Program-made: the position numbers and the translations under genes
Assembly: GCA_949592205.1 (NCBI GenBank)
Contig: CATIUR010000004.1
Span: 65,755,837-65,819,836, forward strand
Direction of reading: 5' to 3'
Length of the DNA: 64,000 nucleotides
From: Helichrysum umbraculigerum
Lineage: Eukaryota > Streptophyta > Magnoliopsida > Asterales > Asteraceae
Notes under the pieces: model-generated
What the model saw: only the letters and a program-made list of their open reading frames with translations
Told to the model about the DNA's origin: nothing
Database searches by the model: none
Part shown: positions 1 to 10,838 of the stretch, piece after piece
Layout of the letters: every line of letters starts with the position of its first letter
How positions within the stretch are numbered: the first letter of the stretch is position 1

Positions 1-1
1 T

Positions 2-913
2 TTACATGATGATATTGATGAATTATTTGCGTTGGCCGAAACCGAGCTATACCCTAGTTGCACCTGGATGTCTTCATTGGACTTTCTTGCAAAGCTTTCA
101 CACATGAAGGTCATGAATAAATGGACAGATAGTTCTTTTGACCAATTGCTAGAATTACTCAAAATTGCACTTCCAAAAGACAACAAAATTCCGTCGTCAC
201 ACTATGAAGCTAAAAAGATGATGAAAAAGATCGGGCTGGGATATGAATCAATTCATGCTTGCAAGAATGACTGCTGTTTATTTTGGAAGGAGAACGGAGA
301 TTTGCAAAGTTGTCCAATATGTGGTGAGAGTAGATGGAAAGACAAAGACACAACAGGGAAGAAAGTTGCTAACAAGGTGTTGCGTTACTTTCCTTTGACT
401 CCAAGACTAAAGCGTATGTACAGCTCCAGACACACTGCAAAGTTCATGACTTGGCATGCTACTAGGCGATTGGAAGATGGTAAGATGCGTCACCCGGTTG
501 ATGGTAAAGCATGGAATAATTTTGATGAAAGATTTCCAAATTTTGCATCAGAAACTAGAAATGTGCGATTGGGGTTGGCTGCTGATGGTTTCAATCCATA
601 TGGCAACATGAGTTCGACTTACAGCATGTGGCCGGTAATATTGACAACATACAATACGCCCCCGTGGTTATGTATGAAAGAGTCTTCTTTCATGTTGACG
701 TTGTTAATTCCTGGTCCTAAGTCACCTGGGAAGGACATTGATGTTTTCTTGAGGCCTTTGGTTGATGAATTGAAAAGTCTATGGTCTGATGGAGTGCATA
801 CTCGAGATGCTGCTACAAACACTTTCTTCACAATGCGTGCTATGCTTTTATGGACCATCAAAGTTTGGGTCTTCAAGTCACGTTTAGGGAATATTGATCA
901 TGCATATGTTTAA
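2..913 (+). pseudogene. tnp2-type CACTA transposase, internal fragment
   Basis: The frame is open from base 2, so the true start is upstream of the window. The protein carries the tnp2 signature: a tyrosine/proline-rich segment (ELYPSCTW), the region SHYEAKKMMKKIGLGYESIH, a zinc-binding-like HACKNDCCLFW...CPICGESRW, then LRYFPLTPRLKRMYSSRHTA and a GLAADGFNPYGNMSSTYSMWP block. These are typical of plant En/Spm transposases that cut and paste CACTA elements. After about residue 280 (RAMLLWTI) the expected conserved continuation is lost and the frame ends at 913, which suggests a deletion or frameshift. The downstream DUF4218-like region of the family is not seen. The family is clear and function is very unlikely. 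Confidence 0.85.
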
Positions 914-1059
914 ACAGGTTGTAGGTCAAATGGGTTATAGGTTAATTGGTTATAGGTTAAGGTTAATTGGGTTAATGGGTCAAGTGGGTTATAGATTAAA
1001 TGAGTTATAGGTTAAATGGTTCAAAGGGGACAAGTCAGTTAAATGGGTCGATTATGTTA
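914..1059. repeat. Short GGTTATAGGTTAA-type degenerate tandem repeats
   Basis: Degenerate 10-20 bp units built on GGTTATAGGTTAA and AATGGGTCAAGTGGG follow the transposase fragment. Similar wording (AATGGGCCAAGTGGGTTATAG) continues at 1761-1781 on the far side of the inserted MITE, so one low-complexity tract was split by that insertion. No coding content is seen. It may be an intron or spacer of the CACTA element. Confidence 0.6.
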
Positions 1060-1068
1060 TAAAATAAA

Positions 1069-1753
1069 GGCCAAAATATATTTTAGTACCTTGAACTTGG
1101 TTGACCAGGTTTTCTAGTACCCTAAACTATCAAGGGTATAGCATAGTACCCTGAACTTGTAAACTCGGTCATTTTAGTACCTTGACTCACTCATATGCCT
1201 ATCACATGATCTCTTTCTGTTAACTATTAACAGACCATTTCTTCAACTTTGTGTGTCTTACTTTTAACACTTTAACACATGGTTCATTTTCTTCTCGGTC
1301 AAGATATATTAGCTCAAAATTGTGTATGTATTCACATTACTTATTGACTATGTGTATTATTTGAATGGTCAAATCAATTTCTTCCAATCTGAGTAGAGGG
1401 TGGACTCAGGGCAAAATGAAAATTGATAACGAAGTATTAATTTAACTAAAATTCATGAAGTAGTTCACGCGATACTCTAACTCAGCAAGCTGTGTAATTA
1501 TTGTTTTCATTACAAGCAATATCCACATTTTACAATATATCACCTGCGTAAACATTTAAACACTTATTTAATTTACTTTACATTTACATTTCTTTTTTTC
1601 TTGATTTAATATCTATTATAAAATATAAAATTTTCGTATGTTCTATCAGATAACTGAGTTTACAAGTTCAGGGTACTATGCTATACCCTTAATAGTTTGG
1701 GGTACTAGAAAACCTAGTCAACCAAGTTCAAGGTACTAAAATATATTTTGGCC
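1069..1753. mobile_element. Mutator-like MITE (685 bp, roughly 100-bp TIRs)
   Basis: The ends are long inverted repeats: 1069-1168 is nearly the reverse complement of about 1653-1753, with only a few mismatches, and starts GGCCAAAATATATTTTAGTA. A perfect 9-bp direct repeat TAAAATAAA flanks it at 1060-1068 and 1754-1762. Long TIRs with a 9-bp target duplication are characteristic of Mutator superfamily elements. The interior is AT-rich with no transposase ORF, so it is a non-autonomous MULE-type MITE. It sits inside the CACTA transposon and is younger than it. Confidence 0.85.
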
Positions 1754-1825
1754 TAAAATAAATGGGCCAAGTGGGTTATAGCTAAACACTACTAATTATT
1801 CTTCTTTTTTAACTTTTAGAATAAC

Positions 1826-2168
1826 ATGGTGGATTTGCGAGATAGCGAAACGGTGACTATGGATGAGCATGCTATATTAGGAAAAGTGTTGGGCGTGCGT
1901 AGTGGGTATAATCCCGGACGTGGTAGAAAATTACCGGGTCATGCATCTACATCCACAAGCGGGGCAACAACCAAGGATGTATACACAAGAGCAAGTTGAT
2001 AGAAAGATGGGTAAAGTCGTGACCTATGCTAACAACCAGTTTGATGCATTCTATAGTGCTTTTGAATCCGCAAACATTAGGGTTCCCTCGTATAAGAAGT
2101 TACAAGCTCAAGACTTTGATGAAGATGGTGAAGACGAGGAGGAGGAGGATGAGATGGATGAGGATTAA
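1826..2168 (+). pseudogene. CACTA transposase C-terminal remnant (Ptta/En-Spm type)
   Basis: From the ATG at 1826 one frame gives a short peptide containing VLGVRSGYNPGRGR, typical of the C-terminal part of plant En/Spm-type transposases. It stops near 1989. A second frame (open from 1902) continues with QEQVDRKMGKVVTYANNQFD and an acidic tail rich in Glu/Asp ending at 2168. The two pieces look like one protein split by a frameshift around 1960-1985. It belongs with the tnp2 fragment upstream. Family assignment is moderately confident and the coding capacity is broken. Confidence 0.6.
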
Positions 2169-2439
2169 GTTGATGGGTTAGTCGTTTCTCAGCTTTTGTA
2201 GAGACAATGTTTGTCTAAACAATTATTACTCTAACTAGTTAAACTTGTAGAACATTCGGATGATTCGTATGCTTGTTTAAACTATGGATGATTTATATGC
2301 TTGTTTTAACTATGGATAATTAGTATGTTTGTTTAGTTATGTTTTCATTCAGAAATCTGCGGAATTTTAATTATATAGCTACTGGAAATCTGCGGAATTG
2401 AAACAGGAAAAAACCTGGGAAATCAGAAAAATGGTAAAA
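2169..2439. other. CACTA 3' non-coding spacer
   Basis: AT-rich sequence between the transposase remnant and the subterminal repeat block. Two imperfect copies of ACTATGGATGATTTATATGCTTG-like text lie at about 2280-2330. No gene is seen. Confidence 0.5.
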
Positions 2440-2901
2440 AGCTGTCCAATTTCACAGTAGGAAACAGCAACGATTTAGTGATCTTTAGCAACGATTTTAT
2501 CGTTGCAAAAAGCACATTTTTAAAAATAAAAAAAATTTAAAAAACTTTTTGCAACGATTTTATGGTTGCTAAAAGACATTTTTTAAAAAAGGAAAATAAA
2601 ATAAAATTATTTTTTGCAACGATTTTTTCGTTCCTAAAGATATTTATTAAAAAAGAAAATTAAAATATTAAAATACTTTTAGCAACGATTTTTTGGTTGC
2701 TAAAAAGACCTTTGACCAGTTTAAAAGTGGGTCCCACATAATCGTTGCTAAAAATAATAATCGTTGCTAAAAACAATTAGATACGAGCTTTCAGCAACGA
2801 TTTTTTAGCAACGATTCATCGTTGCTAAAGCTTTTAAGCAACGATTTATTAGCCTTTAGCAACGATTTTTATCGTTGCTATTTAAGCCGATTCTAGTAGT
2901 G
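2440..2901. repeat. CACTA subterminal repeats and right TIR
   Basis: The motif AGCAACGATT, or its complement AATCGTTGCT, occurs more than a dozen times in both orientations between 2467 and 2880, spaced by A/T-rich runs. CACTA transposases of this superfamily bind short subterminal repeats next to the terminus. The block ends at the terminal inverted repeat at about 2886-2901. Several adjacent copies form inverted pairs, for example around 2796-2826. Confidence 0.8.
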
Positions 2902-2983
2902 GACTAGTCTTCCTTGACTTGGTCTTAGTCTTTAAACCGGATGGATATTGTCGGGTCGGTTTAGTATCCACGATACCGTATCA
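2902..2983 (-). repeat. 3' LTR fragment of the compact Ty3-type element
   Basis: 82 bp matching 16588-16657 plus 28576-28587 with six differences. It ends (plus strand) in CCGTATCA and is truncated at its other side by the CACTA terminus at 2901. Confidence 0.75.
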
Positions 2984-2997
2984 ATACTCCCCGCCTT
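2984..2997 (-). other. Polypurine tract of the compact element
   Basis: On the minus strand AAGGCGGGGAGTAT directly abuts the LTR start TGATACGG. A purine-rich run touching the 3' LTR is the plus-strand primer site of LTR retrotransposons. Confidence 0.75.
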
Positions 2998-3519
2998 AAA
3001 ACGAGCCTTGTCCTCAAGGCTCACATTTTTGTACCTCGGATCGGGTGGCTTCCAAGGTGGTTCGTGTTCGTATTCAACAAGAACAAACATTGTGAGAGCA
3101 TGCATGGTGGAGAATATGGTGGTCTCGATGAGCGGGGGAAAGATAACTTGAGTTTGTGTGTCGACATCATTTTGGATCTTGGTGATACATGAGGCGGACA
3201 CAGTAAGTAACTCAACCATGGTGTTTTTGGGTTTTAGGATGTGAATCATCTGCACGTTGTTGTTCGGTGCTAGCGTGAAGTTTGGTTGTGTGTTTGGTGG
3301 TGGCATGGTAGTGGTTGTTGTGTTGGTATCCCTTTGGGTGGTTTGAGGAATAGTTGTAACAAAGGTTGCGAATGAGGTAGCGAAATTTTTCCAAGCAATG
3401 ACGAGCTCGTTGTTGGAGTCAATATTAGCCACGGTATCGGCTAAGTTAGCCATAGCTTGTTCGAGGCGGGTTGGGGGTTTAGATGGTGGAGGCATTTGAG
3501 AAAGCAATGAAAGCACCAA
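2984..3519 (-). pseudogene. Fused gag-start/pol-end ORF of the compact element
   Basis: The frame runs on the minus strand from 3519 and reads on into the LTR until 2932 (195 codons). The N-terminal half is gag-like (PPTRLEQAMANLADTVANI) with a Thr/Pro/Asn-rich linker. The C-terminal part (YKNVSLEDKARFKAGSIDT) resembles the extreme end of chromovirus pol, where LEDK is followed by a GSIDT stretch just before the polypurine tract. Protease, reverse transcriptase and integrase are all missing. I read it as an internal deletion that kept an open frame. A probable initiator is the ATG at 3493-3495 (MPPPSKPP). Confidence 0.55.
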
Positions 3520-3520
3520 A
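3507..3520 (-). other. Candidate primer binding site of the compact element
   Basis: On the minus strand TTTGGTGCTTTCATTG starts directly after the LTR end CTCTATCA. It begins with the TGG expected to pair with a tRNA CCA tail. I cannot name the tRNA. Confidence 0.5.
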
Positions 3521-3807
3521 TGATAGAGACCGATTCGAGATGGTCAATCTCCCAAGAAACTAGAGGAACTAGACTACTTTATAACTAACAATTATCTTCT
3601 TTTTTCATTCATATCTAAATGCAATACGAGTACAACTATTTATAAGAAAAGGAAACATGAAGCTAGTGCAAGACATAAGGAAACATGGAGTAAACATGGA
3701 AAACTAATTCTAACTAATGGGCTACGTGGGTACTACTGCTTTCCTAAACTTATGCATGAGACTAACAAAGTAACAATTCTAACGTGCATGAGATAAATGG
3801 AGATAGT
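3521..3807 (-). repeat. 5' LTR piece 1 of the compact element
   Basis: Starts TGATAGAGACC (plus strand) next to the primer site and is cut at 3807 by the Athila-like insertion. The LTR continues at 16587. Its TGATA start mirrors the TATCA end at 28587. No gene is seen. Confidence 0.7.
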
Positions 3808-5689
3808 TGATGTGTAAAATCTAGTTATAAAATTAAACAAAGAAATACTGATCGTTAACTATTACACAACGGAGGTAAGTATACCCTATCGTGTATAGTA
3901 TAGCTACAGTAAGTCCAAGTTCGTTCCACAGGGATTGTGAATTTAAGAATTAAAACTATAAATGTAATTAACTTAGTACAGAAAAGACTTGGGTTTTGTT
4001 GTGACCGAATTGTCACGTTGCTTAACAACTAAATTTAATAAAAGAAAGCAAGTGGATTCAGAAAGAGTCAGATTGATTAATTTGAACTTATTCAGATATT
4101 AAAAACGACACTTACTTGGATTATTTCACTAATGACTTCGGGGTATTTAGTTAAAACCAGTTTATTTAGTAATTCATGTTCATTTCGATTAGTCTAGGCT
4201 TAACATTCGCCATTACCTACACACTAATCTTAATTTACCAAATTACAATTTAATCTAGTGAAAGACGTTCGCCAAAATCACTATCTTATACGTTTAAGTT
4301 TAATTGTCTAATTTATTACTTATCTGCGTCCGCAATCAAAGCTTAATTATTCATAGACAAACAATTGATAATAAACATATAAATAACAAACATCCGCTAC
4401 AATCACTTATTCTTTTATCAAATAAATTAGAATTGATAATTAAACCTAAATATATAAGGTTCTCGATTAAACATAATTAAATCATATAAATATCAAATAA
4501 TAATACCCCTAATCAATAGTTATTTCATCCAAGTAAATGTATAAAAGGTTTAGCTACTCATATTCAAACAAGAATAATCACAAGAAATAATTGCAATCAA
4601 AGAAAACATAATTATAATGAAATAAAATAGTAAACGAATGATTACAATGATTAAATGATGATCCGTAGTAGCCGAATGATTGAAACAAACGAACGATCTC
4701 CAAAAGTATGAAAAACCTTCAAAAATACCTTCAAAATTCGTAACCTATTTTTTTATATATGAAAAAGTGTTGTATCCGTGACAGAATGAAGGCTGCTTTT
4801 ATAATTCGCTGGGACTGCAATCCATACGGCGTATGGATTTTCATCCGCCGTATGGATGAAAAGTGGCGTAGTCAACAAGACAAGTTCTGCCGACATATCA
4901 CATGCTAGCCATTTGTCTTGCCGCCTCCTTTTGATCTTCTAGAATATTCTGCCAAGGCTTCTCGTTTCCTGCTTTCATCGAATTTGCTAGTAGCCCATTT
5001 ATGATCCATATTTGACTTAGCCCATTTGACCATTTGAGTTGGATTAAAACCCATGTGTTGACTGACTTTGTTCTTTGTTTGCTTCACGTGAAGGATCTGC
5101 AAGTCTGCAACAAGACATATTAAACATCATCATTCATTTTATTCATTTAGATTTACTAACATGAGCATTATTATTTTATCATTATTACTACTATATACTA
5201 ATTAACTTTATTAGTAACTATTATTATTAGCTTAACATGATTAGTATTATTATTATTACACTATGTTATTACGTACTAGATTTAGGATTATATTACTAAC
5301 TTAATATTATTAACTTAATTATTTACTACTAATATTTAGCCTAACTAATTATTTGGTCCAACTCATAAACTCCAATAAATATACAATCTAACTATTTTTG
5401 CTCAATCCATTTAACTTCTCGAACTCAAATATTTACAAACTTAATTTATTTTCTTTATTCTTTTAACCACTTTGTCTCAACTAAATTTATGTCAAACTAA
5501 CTTTTATACAAAAACTACTTTATTTGATCTATTTTTAACTTATTTTCATTCTATACTAATTCAAACTCTATTTCTACCTAATTTGTAAATATGAACAAAA
5601 TAATTAACTTTTATCAAATAATTCTAACTAAAAGTATATAAAAACTATGAAATATTACTATACAAATATAACATTATTCAATGTTATCA
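3808..5689 (-). repeat. 3' LTR of the Athila-like element
   Basis: 1882 bp, TG...CA, near-identical to 14699-16581. It contains the palindrome TCCATACGGCGTATGGA at 4821-4837 and a second related copy at about 4841-4858. A 65-codon minus-strand frame (4905-5102) recurs in the other LTR simply because the LTR is duplicated. I do not call it a gene. Confidence 0.9.
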
Positions 5690-7174
5690 AATTATCCCCA
5701 CACTTAAACTCTACTTGTCCTCAAGTAGACTAAATCTAAACTACTAAATATAAATATACATCACTAATCCAAATATAATTAATTATAAGCATAAAACTAA
5801 TATTTAAAAATTAAAATACCCAAATTAAAAATCTGTTTTCAATTTCTAAAATTCAAACAATTTAATTAACATGGATAACTATTTTGTACAATAAGGGAAT
5901 AAATTCCTTTATTATTATTCACAAAATATATAGCTCATCAACGATTACTAATATTTTTGTCCACTTAAACAATCTATACTCAAATTTCTGAAAACACATT
6001 TATTGTTAGTATGTACATTACTTATGATCCCCACCTATGATATACCTCTAAAATTTAGTCATGCACTTTACTTTATATTTAAAATAAGTATATAAAAATC
6101 ATTTTTAAGAATTAAGACATTTGTGACAGGTCTGCATTTTCATGCAACAAAGCGACATAACTTGATTCAAGTAAAGCAAACCTTTTTTTTTTTTTTTTTA
6201 AATCAAACCAGCGGTGACAGGTCTATACCTTAGTATAACAGAGCGACATAGTTTGATAAATTTGGGAATCTTAATTTTAAAAGATTTTATATTTCTTTTG
6301 CTTATTTTTAAGAATACTAATATGAGACCAGGTCTGTATTTTCATACAACAGAGGAAACAATTAGTAAACCCCCAAATGCTTTTATATAAATATTAAAAA
6401 TATAGAATATTGCATGCTAAATCTAGGAATTAAGACTTTTTGTCATACATCATAGAATGTTTACCACAAAGTAATATACATGTTTAAAATTTATTTCTTA
6501 AAATTCAGAAATTTTCATATAGATTGCCTATCAGTACATCATATAATGAAACTATACATTATTTATTATTATTTTAAAATTATATGCACAAAAAGTTTAA
6601 TCCATGTTAAAGTCTAAACTTTAAAAATAAAAAACAAACTTTTAATAAAACTATTTTAACTAATAAATACTTAGTCTCAAAACTTAAAAATAAAACTTTT
6701 TTTTTTTTTTAAATAGTGGTTAAATTTTTTTATTTTTTAATTTTCTTTTTTTTCAAAGATACAACAAAACCTAAGGACAAGTAAACTTCTTTTCGACCCC
6801 TATCCCCACACTTAAATTGTACAATGTCCCCATTGTACTAAACAGAATAAAATCACAGTGAAAATGAGAGAAAAGAAGTAAAACTCCCCTTATATCTCTT
6901 TGAAAAGTCCACTAGCGCGCGAGTTCAAGTCCGTGTCAGCAGCATCATTCAGCAGCACAACACACAAAACAAAACCAAAAGAAACATAACATATAAAATA
7001 ATTAAATACATACTTAAAACAGAAAAATAAATCATAACTCACTTTCGTAGGAATCACGATTGCATTTAGCATATGCAATAAGCCTTTAAACCCCTCGGTA
7101 TCCCAAGTGGACGAGTTATAGTCTCGTGAGGGTTTCCAGTGAACACACCCACAAAGTTCAAACCCTTGAATTTA
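5690..7174 (-). other. Athila-like element, 3' non-coding region
   Basis: Very AT-rich and without a convincing gene. On the minus strand it carries two polypurine-like tracts with the same core AAGTGTGGGGATA: one abutting the 3' LTR (5690-5706), the other about 1.1 kb inside (6801-6815). Three degenerate repeats of ACAGGTCTG...CATACAACAGAGCGACAT lie at about 6126-6165, 6215-6256 and 6325-6360. Poly(T) runs occur near 6183 and 6699. Athila relatives often have an env-like or non-coding stretch here; no env-like frame is visible. Confidence 0.6.
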
Positions 7175-7978
7175 TCAGTTCCTGGGGTAAATCACGAGTG
7201 CTTCCCACTCGTTTTCAACATCTTCCTCGTGATAATGCTTCAATCTATGACCATTAACAATGAAACTTCCTCCATCGGTCTTGTACAATTCCACATAACC
7301 AGAAGGATAACCGTGTTTAACCGTATATGGACCGGTCCATCTAGGTTTAAACTTCGGTTGTTTCAATTTAAAAAGAGATTGAAACAAAAGTACCTTATCT
7401 CCAGCTTTAAATTCCTCCCGCTCCTTCAATTTCCGATCATGCCAAACTTTGGTTCTCTCCTTATACAACTTTGAACTCTCATAAGCATTCATCCTCAATT
7501 CATCCAACTCATGCAATTGAAGAAACCTCTTCTCACCGGCTTCTACTAAATCCGTATTGCAATTTTTAAGTGCCCAATACGCCTTATGTTCTATCTCAAC
7601 CGGCAAATGACACGTTTTTCCATAGAGCAACCGGTAAGGTGTCGTCCCAATCGGTGTCTTGTAAGCGGTGCGAAATGCCCACAAAGCATCATCTAGCTTC
7701 TTCGCCCAAACAGCTCGGTTATCCTTAACCGTTTTCTCTAAAATCCTCTTCAATGCTCTATTAGTGTTTTCCACTTGACCACTCGTTTGTGGGTGGTAAG
7801 AAGTTGAAAACCTGTGATTAACCCCATACTTCTTCAATACCTTCTCTAATTGTTGGTTCGCGAAATGGCTCCCACGGTCACTAATTAAAGCTTTAGGAAT
7901 TCCAAACCGACAAAACAAACTTTTCAGAAAATCAATCACAACCCGGGCATCATTCTTAGGTAACGCTTTTGCCTCCGC
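7175..7978 (-). pseudogene. Integrase core and C-terminal part (Athila-like)
   Basis: The frame contains GIPKALISDRGSHFAN (second catalytic Asp) and YHPQTSGQVENTNRALKRIL (catalytic Glu region), then DDALWAFRTAYKTPIGTTPYRL and GDKVLLFQSLFKL...RWTGPYTV, the usual integrase C-terminal domain. It would insert retroelement cDNA into chromosomes. A TAG at 7979-7981 separates it from the N-terminal half where the family has Trp (VSKWAEAKALP). The position fits a G-to-A change of TGG. The frame ends naturally at 7175 after EWEALVIYPRN. Confidence 0.85.
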
Positions 7979-8890
7979 CTATTTGGACACATAATCCACC
8001 GCAACCAGTATGTACTGACATTTATGGGATGGTGGAAACGGACCCATGAAATCTATTCCCCATATATCAAAAACCTCACAAACTTGTATGCTCTGTTGAG
8101 GCATTTCATCTCTTTTGGAGATGTTACCTACACGTTGGCATGCATCACAAGTTTGACAAAGTGTTTGCGCCTCCTTGAAAATGGTAGGCCAATAGAATCC
8201 TGCATCAAAAACTTTCTTGGCAGTAACTGACGGTCCATAGTGTCCACCGGTTGGTCCATGGTGACACTCGTCCAATATTTTCCTCGTTTCACCCCCGAAA
8301 ACACATCTTCTAATCATCCCATCAGCACAAACCCGAAACAGATACGGATCATCCCAAAAATAATATTTCAAATCCGAGAAAAACTTGCTTTTCTGTTGGT
8401 GGGTCATTCCTTTCCTCAAAACACCTGCAACTAAGTAATTAGCAAAATCCGCGTACCAGGTTGCTTCTTCCTCATTCTCCACATCGTCACCTACCTGCAA
8501 AAGAAATTCCTCGGGAAAGGAATCATCAATGTTAGTATCGCCTAGCTTATCCAGATTTGGATTCTCCAACCTCGACAGGTGATCGGCGGCAAGGTTTTCA
8601 GCCCCCTTTTTATCTTTTATCTCAATGTCAAATTCTTGTAATAAGAGAATCCAACGAATGAGACGTGGTTTAGCATCTTGTTTGGCAAACAAATACTTCA
8701 AGGCTGAGTGGTCTGAGAAAACTACGGTCTTAGATAGGACAAGGTAAGGTCTAAATTTATCAAAAGCAAAGACAACCGCAAGGAGCTCTTTTTCAGTCGT
8801 GGTATAATTCTGTTGCACTCCATTCAGAGTCTTACTAGCATAGTAAATAGGTTTAAAATGGTTTCCCTCCCTTTGTCCTAAAACAGCCCC
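7979..8890 (-). pseudogene. RNase H and integrase N-terminal part (Athila-like)
   Basis: The minus-strand frame includes the RNase H segment (TTTEKELLAVVFAFDKFRPYL, VVFSDHSALKYLFAK, AADHLSRLENP) and the integrase zinc-binding region (HHGPTGGHYGPS...CQTCDACQR), then WGIDFMGPFPPSH with the first catalytic Asp. A small deletion near 8885-8900, just after CDAS, shifts the frame relative to the upstream RT. A TAG at 7979-7981 ends the frame. Confidence 0.85.
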
Positions 8891-9489
8891 TAAGGCGCAC
8901 TAGCATCACACATCAATTCAAAAGGCCGAGACCAATCAGGTGAAACCATAATAGGTGCATTGGTCAACCTATTCTTTAAAGTCTCAAATGCCTTAACACA
9001 TTCATCATCAAACACAAAAGTGACATCTTTCTCAAGCAATTTGGTCATGGGTCTAGTGATTTTAGAAAAATCTTTAATAAACCTACGGTAGAAACCCGCG
9101 TGACCTAAGAAACTTCTAACTCCCTTAACATTGGCGGGTGGAGGTAACTTGGCAATGACGTCAATCTTTGCCTTGTCATCCTCAATCCCCACACTTGACA
9201 CCTTGTGTCCCAAAACAATACCCTCTTTAACCATAAAATGACATTTTTCCCAATTCAGAACTAAATGCGCCTTCTCGCATCTTTCAAGCATCTTGTCTAA
9301 GTTAGACAAGCACGATTCAAATGAATTTCCAAAAACAGAAAAATCATCAATGAAAACTTCCATGGAAGTCTCAATCATATCCTGAAAAATAGCAATCATA
9401 CACCTTTGAAAGGTGGCTGGGGCGTTACAAAGCCCAAAAGGCATTCTCCTATAAGCATATGTACCAAAAGGACAGGTAAAAGTCGTTTT
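8890..9489 (-). pseudogene. Reverse transcriptase, palm/thumb part (Athila-like)
   Basis: Contains MPFGLCNAPATFQRCM, the active-site variant VFIDDFSVFG (FIDD), FLGHAGFYRRFIKDFSKI and the start of RNase H (ELMCDAS). In-frame TAG codons or frameshifts bound it: a stop at 9490-9492 between PIDPKDQ and KTTFTCPFG, and a frameshift at about 8890. The order and motifs are those of Ty3 RT. Confidence 0.85.
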
Positions 9490-9717
9490 CTATTGATCTT
9501 TAGGGTCTATGGGAATTTGAAAATATCCCGAAAATCCGTCAAGAAAGCAAAAGAATTCGTTTCCGGCTAGTCTTTCTAGCATTTGGTCAATAAAAGGCAA
9601 AGGGAAATGGTCTTTCCGGGTGGCATCATTAAGCTTCCTATAGTCAATACATACTCGCCATCCCGTGACTGTCCTAGTGGGAACTAATTCATTGTGGTCA
9701 TTCGTCACAACAGTCAT
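9490..9717 (-). pseudogene. Reverse transcriptase, finger segment (Athila-like)
   Basis: Encodes VTGWRVCIDYRKLNDATR, HFPLPFIDQMLERLAGN and FCFLDGFSGYFQIPI, the N-terminal RT motifs with the first catalytic Asp (FLDGFSGY). It is out of frame with the preceding protease/RT-start segment: at about 9714-9722 a run of G residues appears to have lost or gained a base. Confidence 0.85.
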
Positions 9718-10838
9718 ACCCCCTTTTTAGGCACACAATGGACAGGACTCACCCAAGGGCTATCAGAAATTGGGTAAATTATACCCGCATCAAGCAATTT
9801 AACTACCTCCTTCTTGACAACATCTTTCATATTCGGGTTAAGCCTCCGTTGTCTTTGAACAACGGGTTTTTTCTCATCTAAAAGATTTATTTTATGTTTA
9901 CAAAAAGATGGGCTTATCCCAGGTATGTCTGATGTACGCCAAGCAAAGGCACCCTTGTGAGCCTTCAAAACATCTAACAACATGCATTTTTCAGAATGTA
10001 AAAGAGTAGAAGAAATTACTACAGGTAATAAGCTCTCCTCCTGCAAAAATGCATACTCTAAATTACTTGGAAGCGGTTTCAGCTCCATGTCTCGTGGTGG
10101 ATCCTCAAGTGAAGTCTTGATCCTCATCTGATCCTCACTCTTAAGCTTTTCAAAACTCTCATCCACTAGTTGCTCTTCCACGTCATCATCATCATCAGCT
10201 TCCACAGCTGCAAGCAATTCCTCCTCAGTCATCTTCTCATCAACAGATTCCAAAAGCTCAGCCAATTCAGCAAGTTCTGATTCCAATCCCAGCAATCCCT
10301 GTACTTCCTCATCCAGAGCCTCATCTATAACATCAATACTAAAACAAGTATCGTCAGTTGAATAAGGATGCTTCATAGCCTTATCGACTGTGAAAGCAAT
10401 CCTTTCCTGACCCACTCCTAAAGTCAACTGCTTATTTTTCACATGAATAATAGCATCAGCAGTATGTAAAAAGGGACGTCCTAAAATGAGTGGGACTTTA
10501 CTATCTTCCTCCACTTCGAGGATCACAAAGTCAACTGGAAAAGTAAATTTACCTACCTCTATCAACATATTTTCCGCAATCCCTACGGGATATTGGAATG
10601 ATCTATCGGCTAGTCTTATACTCATACGTGTGGGCTTAAGGGATCCTAAAGACAATTTAGCATATAGGGAATAAGGCATTAAGTTTATACAAGCCCCTAA
10701 GTCAGCTAGGGCATCACAAGTCATAAACTTCCCTAATGTACAAGAAATTATAAAACTCCCCGGGTCACCCAACTTGGGTGGAATCTGATTTTGAACGATA
10801 GCAGAACACTCATCATTCAAAAATGTAGCTGATGCCTC
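9714..10838 (-). pseudogene. Protease and RT start, original downstream copy
   Basis: Begins after an in-frame TAG (10839-10841) and runs through NDECSAIVQNQIPPKLGDPG, the aspartic protease region (ADLGACINLMPYSLY, where Athila types use D-L-G), LADRSFQYPVG, VPLILGRPFLHTADAI, an acidic linker, and RRLNPNMKDVVKKEVVKLL...SPWVSPVHCVPKK, the first RT motif. The part upstream of about 10198 belongs to the 1755-bp tandem duplication. It would process the polyprotein. Confidence 0.85.

Larger units (their letters stand above)
1..2901 (+). mobile_element. CACTA (En/Spm) DNA transposon, right-hand part, decayed
   Basis: The interval holds a tnp2-type transposase fragment, a transposase C-terminal remnant, a dense block of subterminal AGCAACGATT repeats in both orientations, and a terminus reading GCCGATTCTAGTAGTG (2886-2901). 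That is the reverse complement of a classic CACTACTAG CACTA end. The left end lies outside the window. The flank from 2902 matches an LTR copy at 16588 onward, so the transposon inserted into an LTR. The expected 3-bp target duplication would be GAC (2902-2904) and cannot be checked without the other end. Coding parts are frame-broken, so this copy is non-autonomous. Confidence 0.85.

Noticed and set aside
32..913. Host gene call for the left-edge frame
   Set aside because: Motifs are those of CACTA tnp2 transposase and the adjacent terminus confirms a transposon.
4905..5102. 65-codon minus frame in the Athila-like LTR, repeated at 15797-15994
   Set aside because: It recurs only because LTRs are duplicated. 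It has no domain and lies in a region without gene signals.
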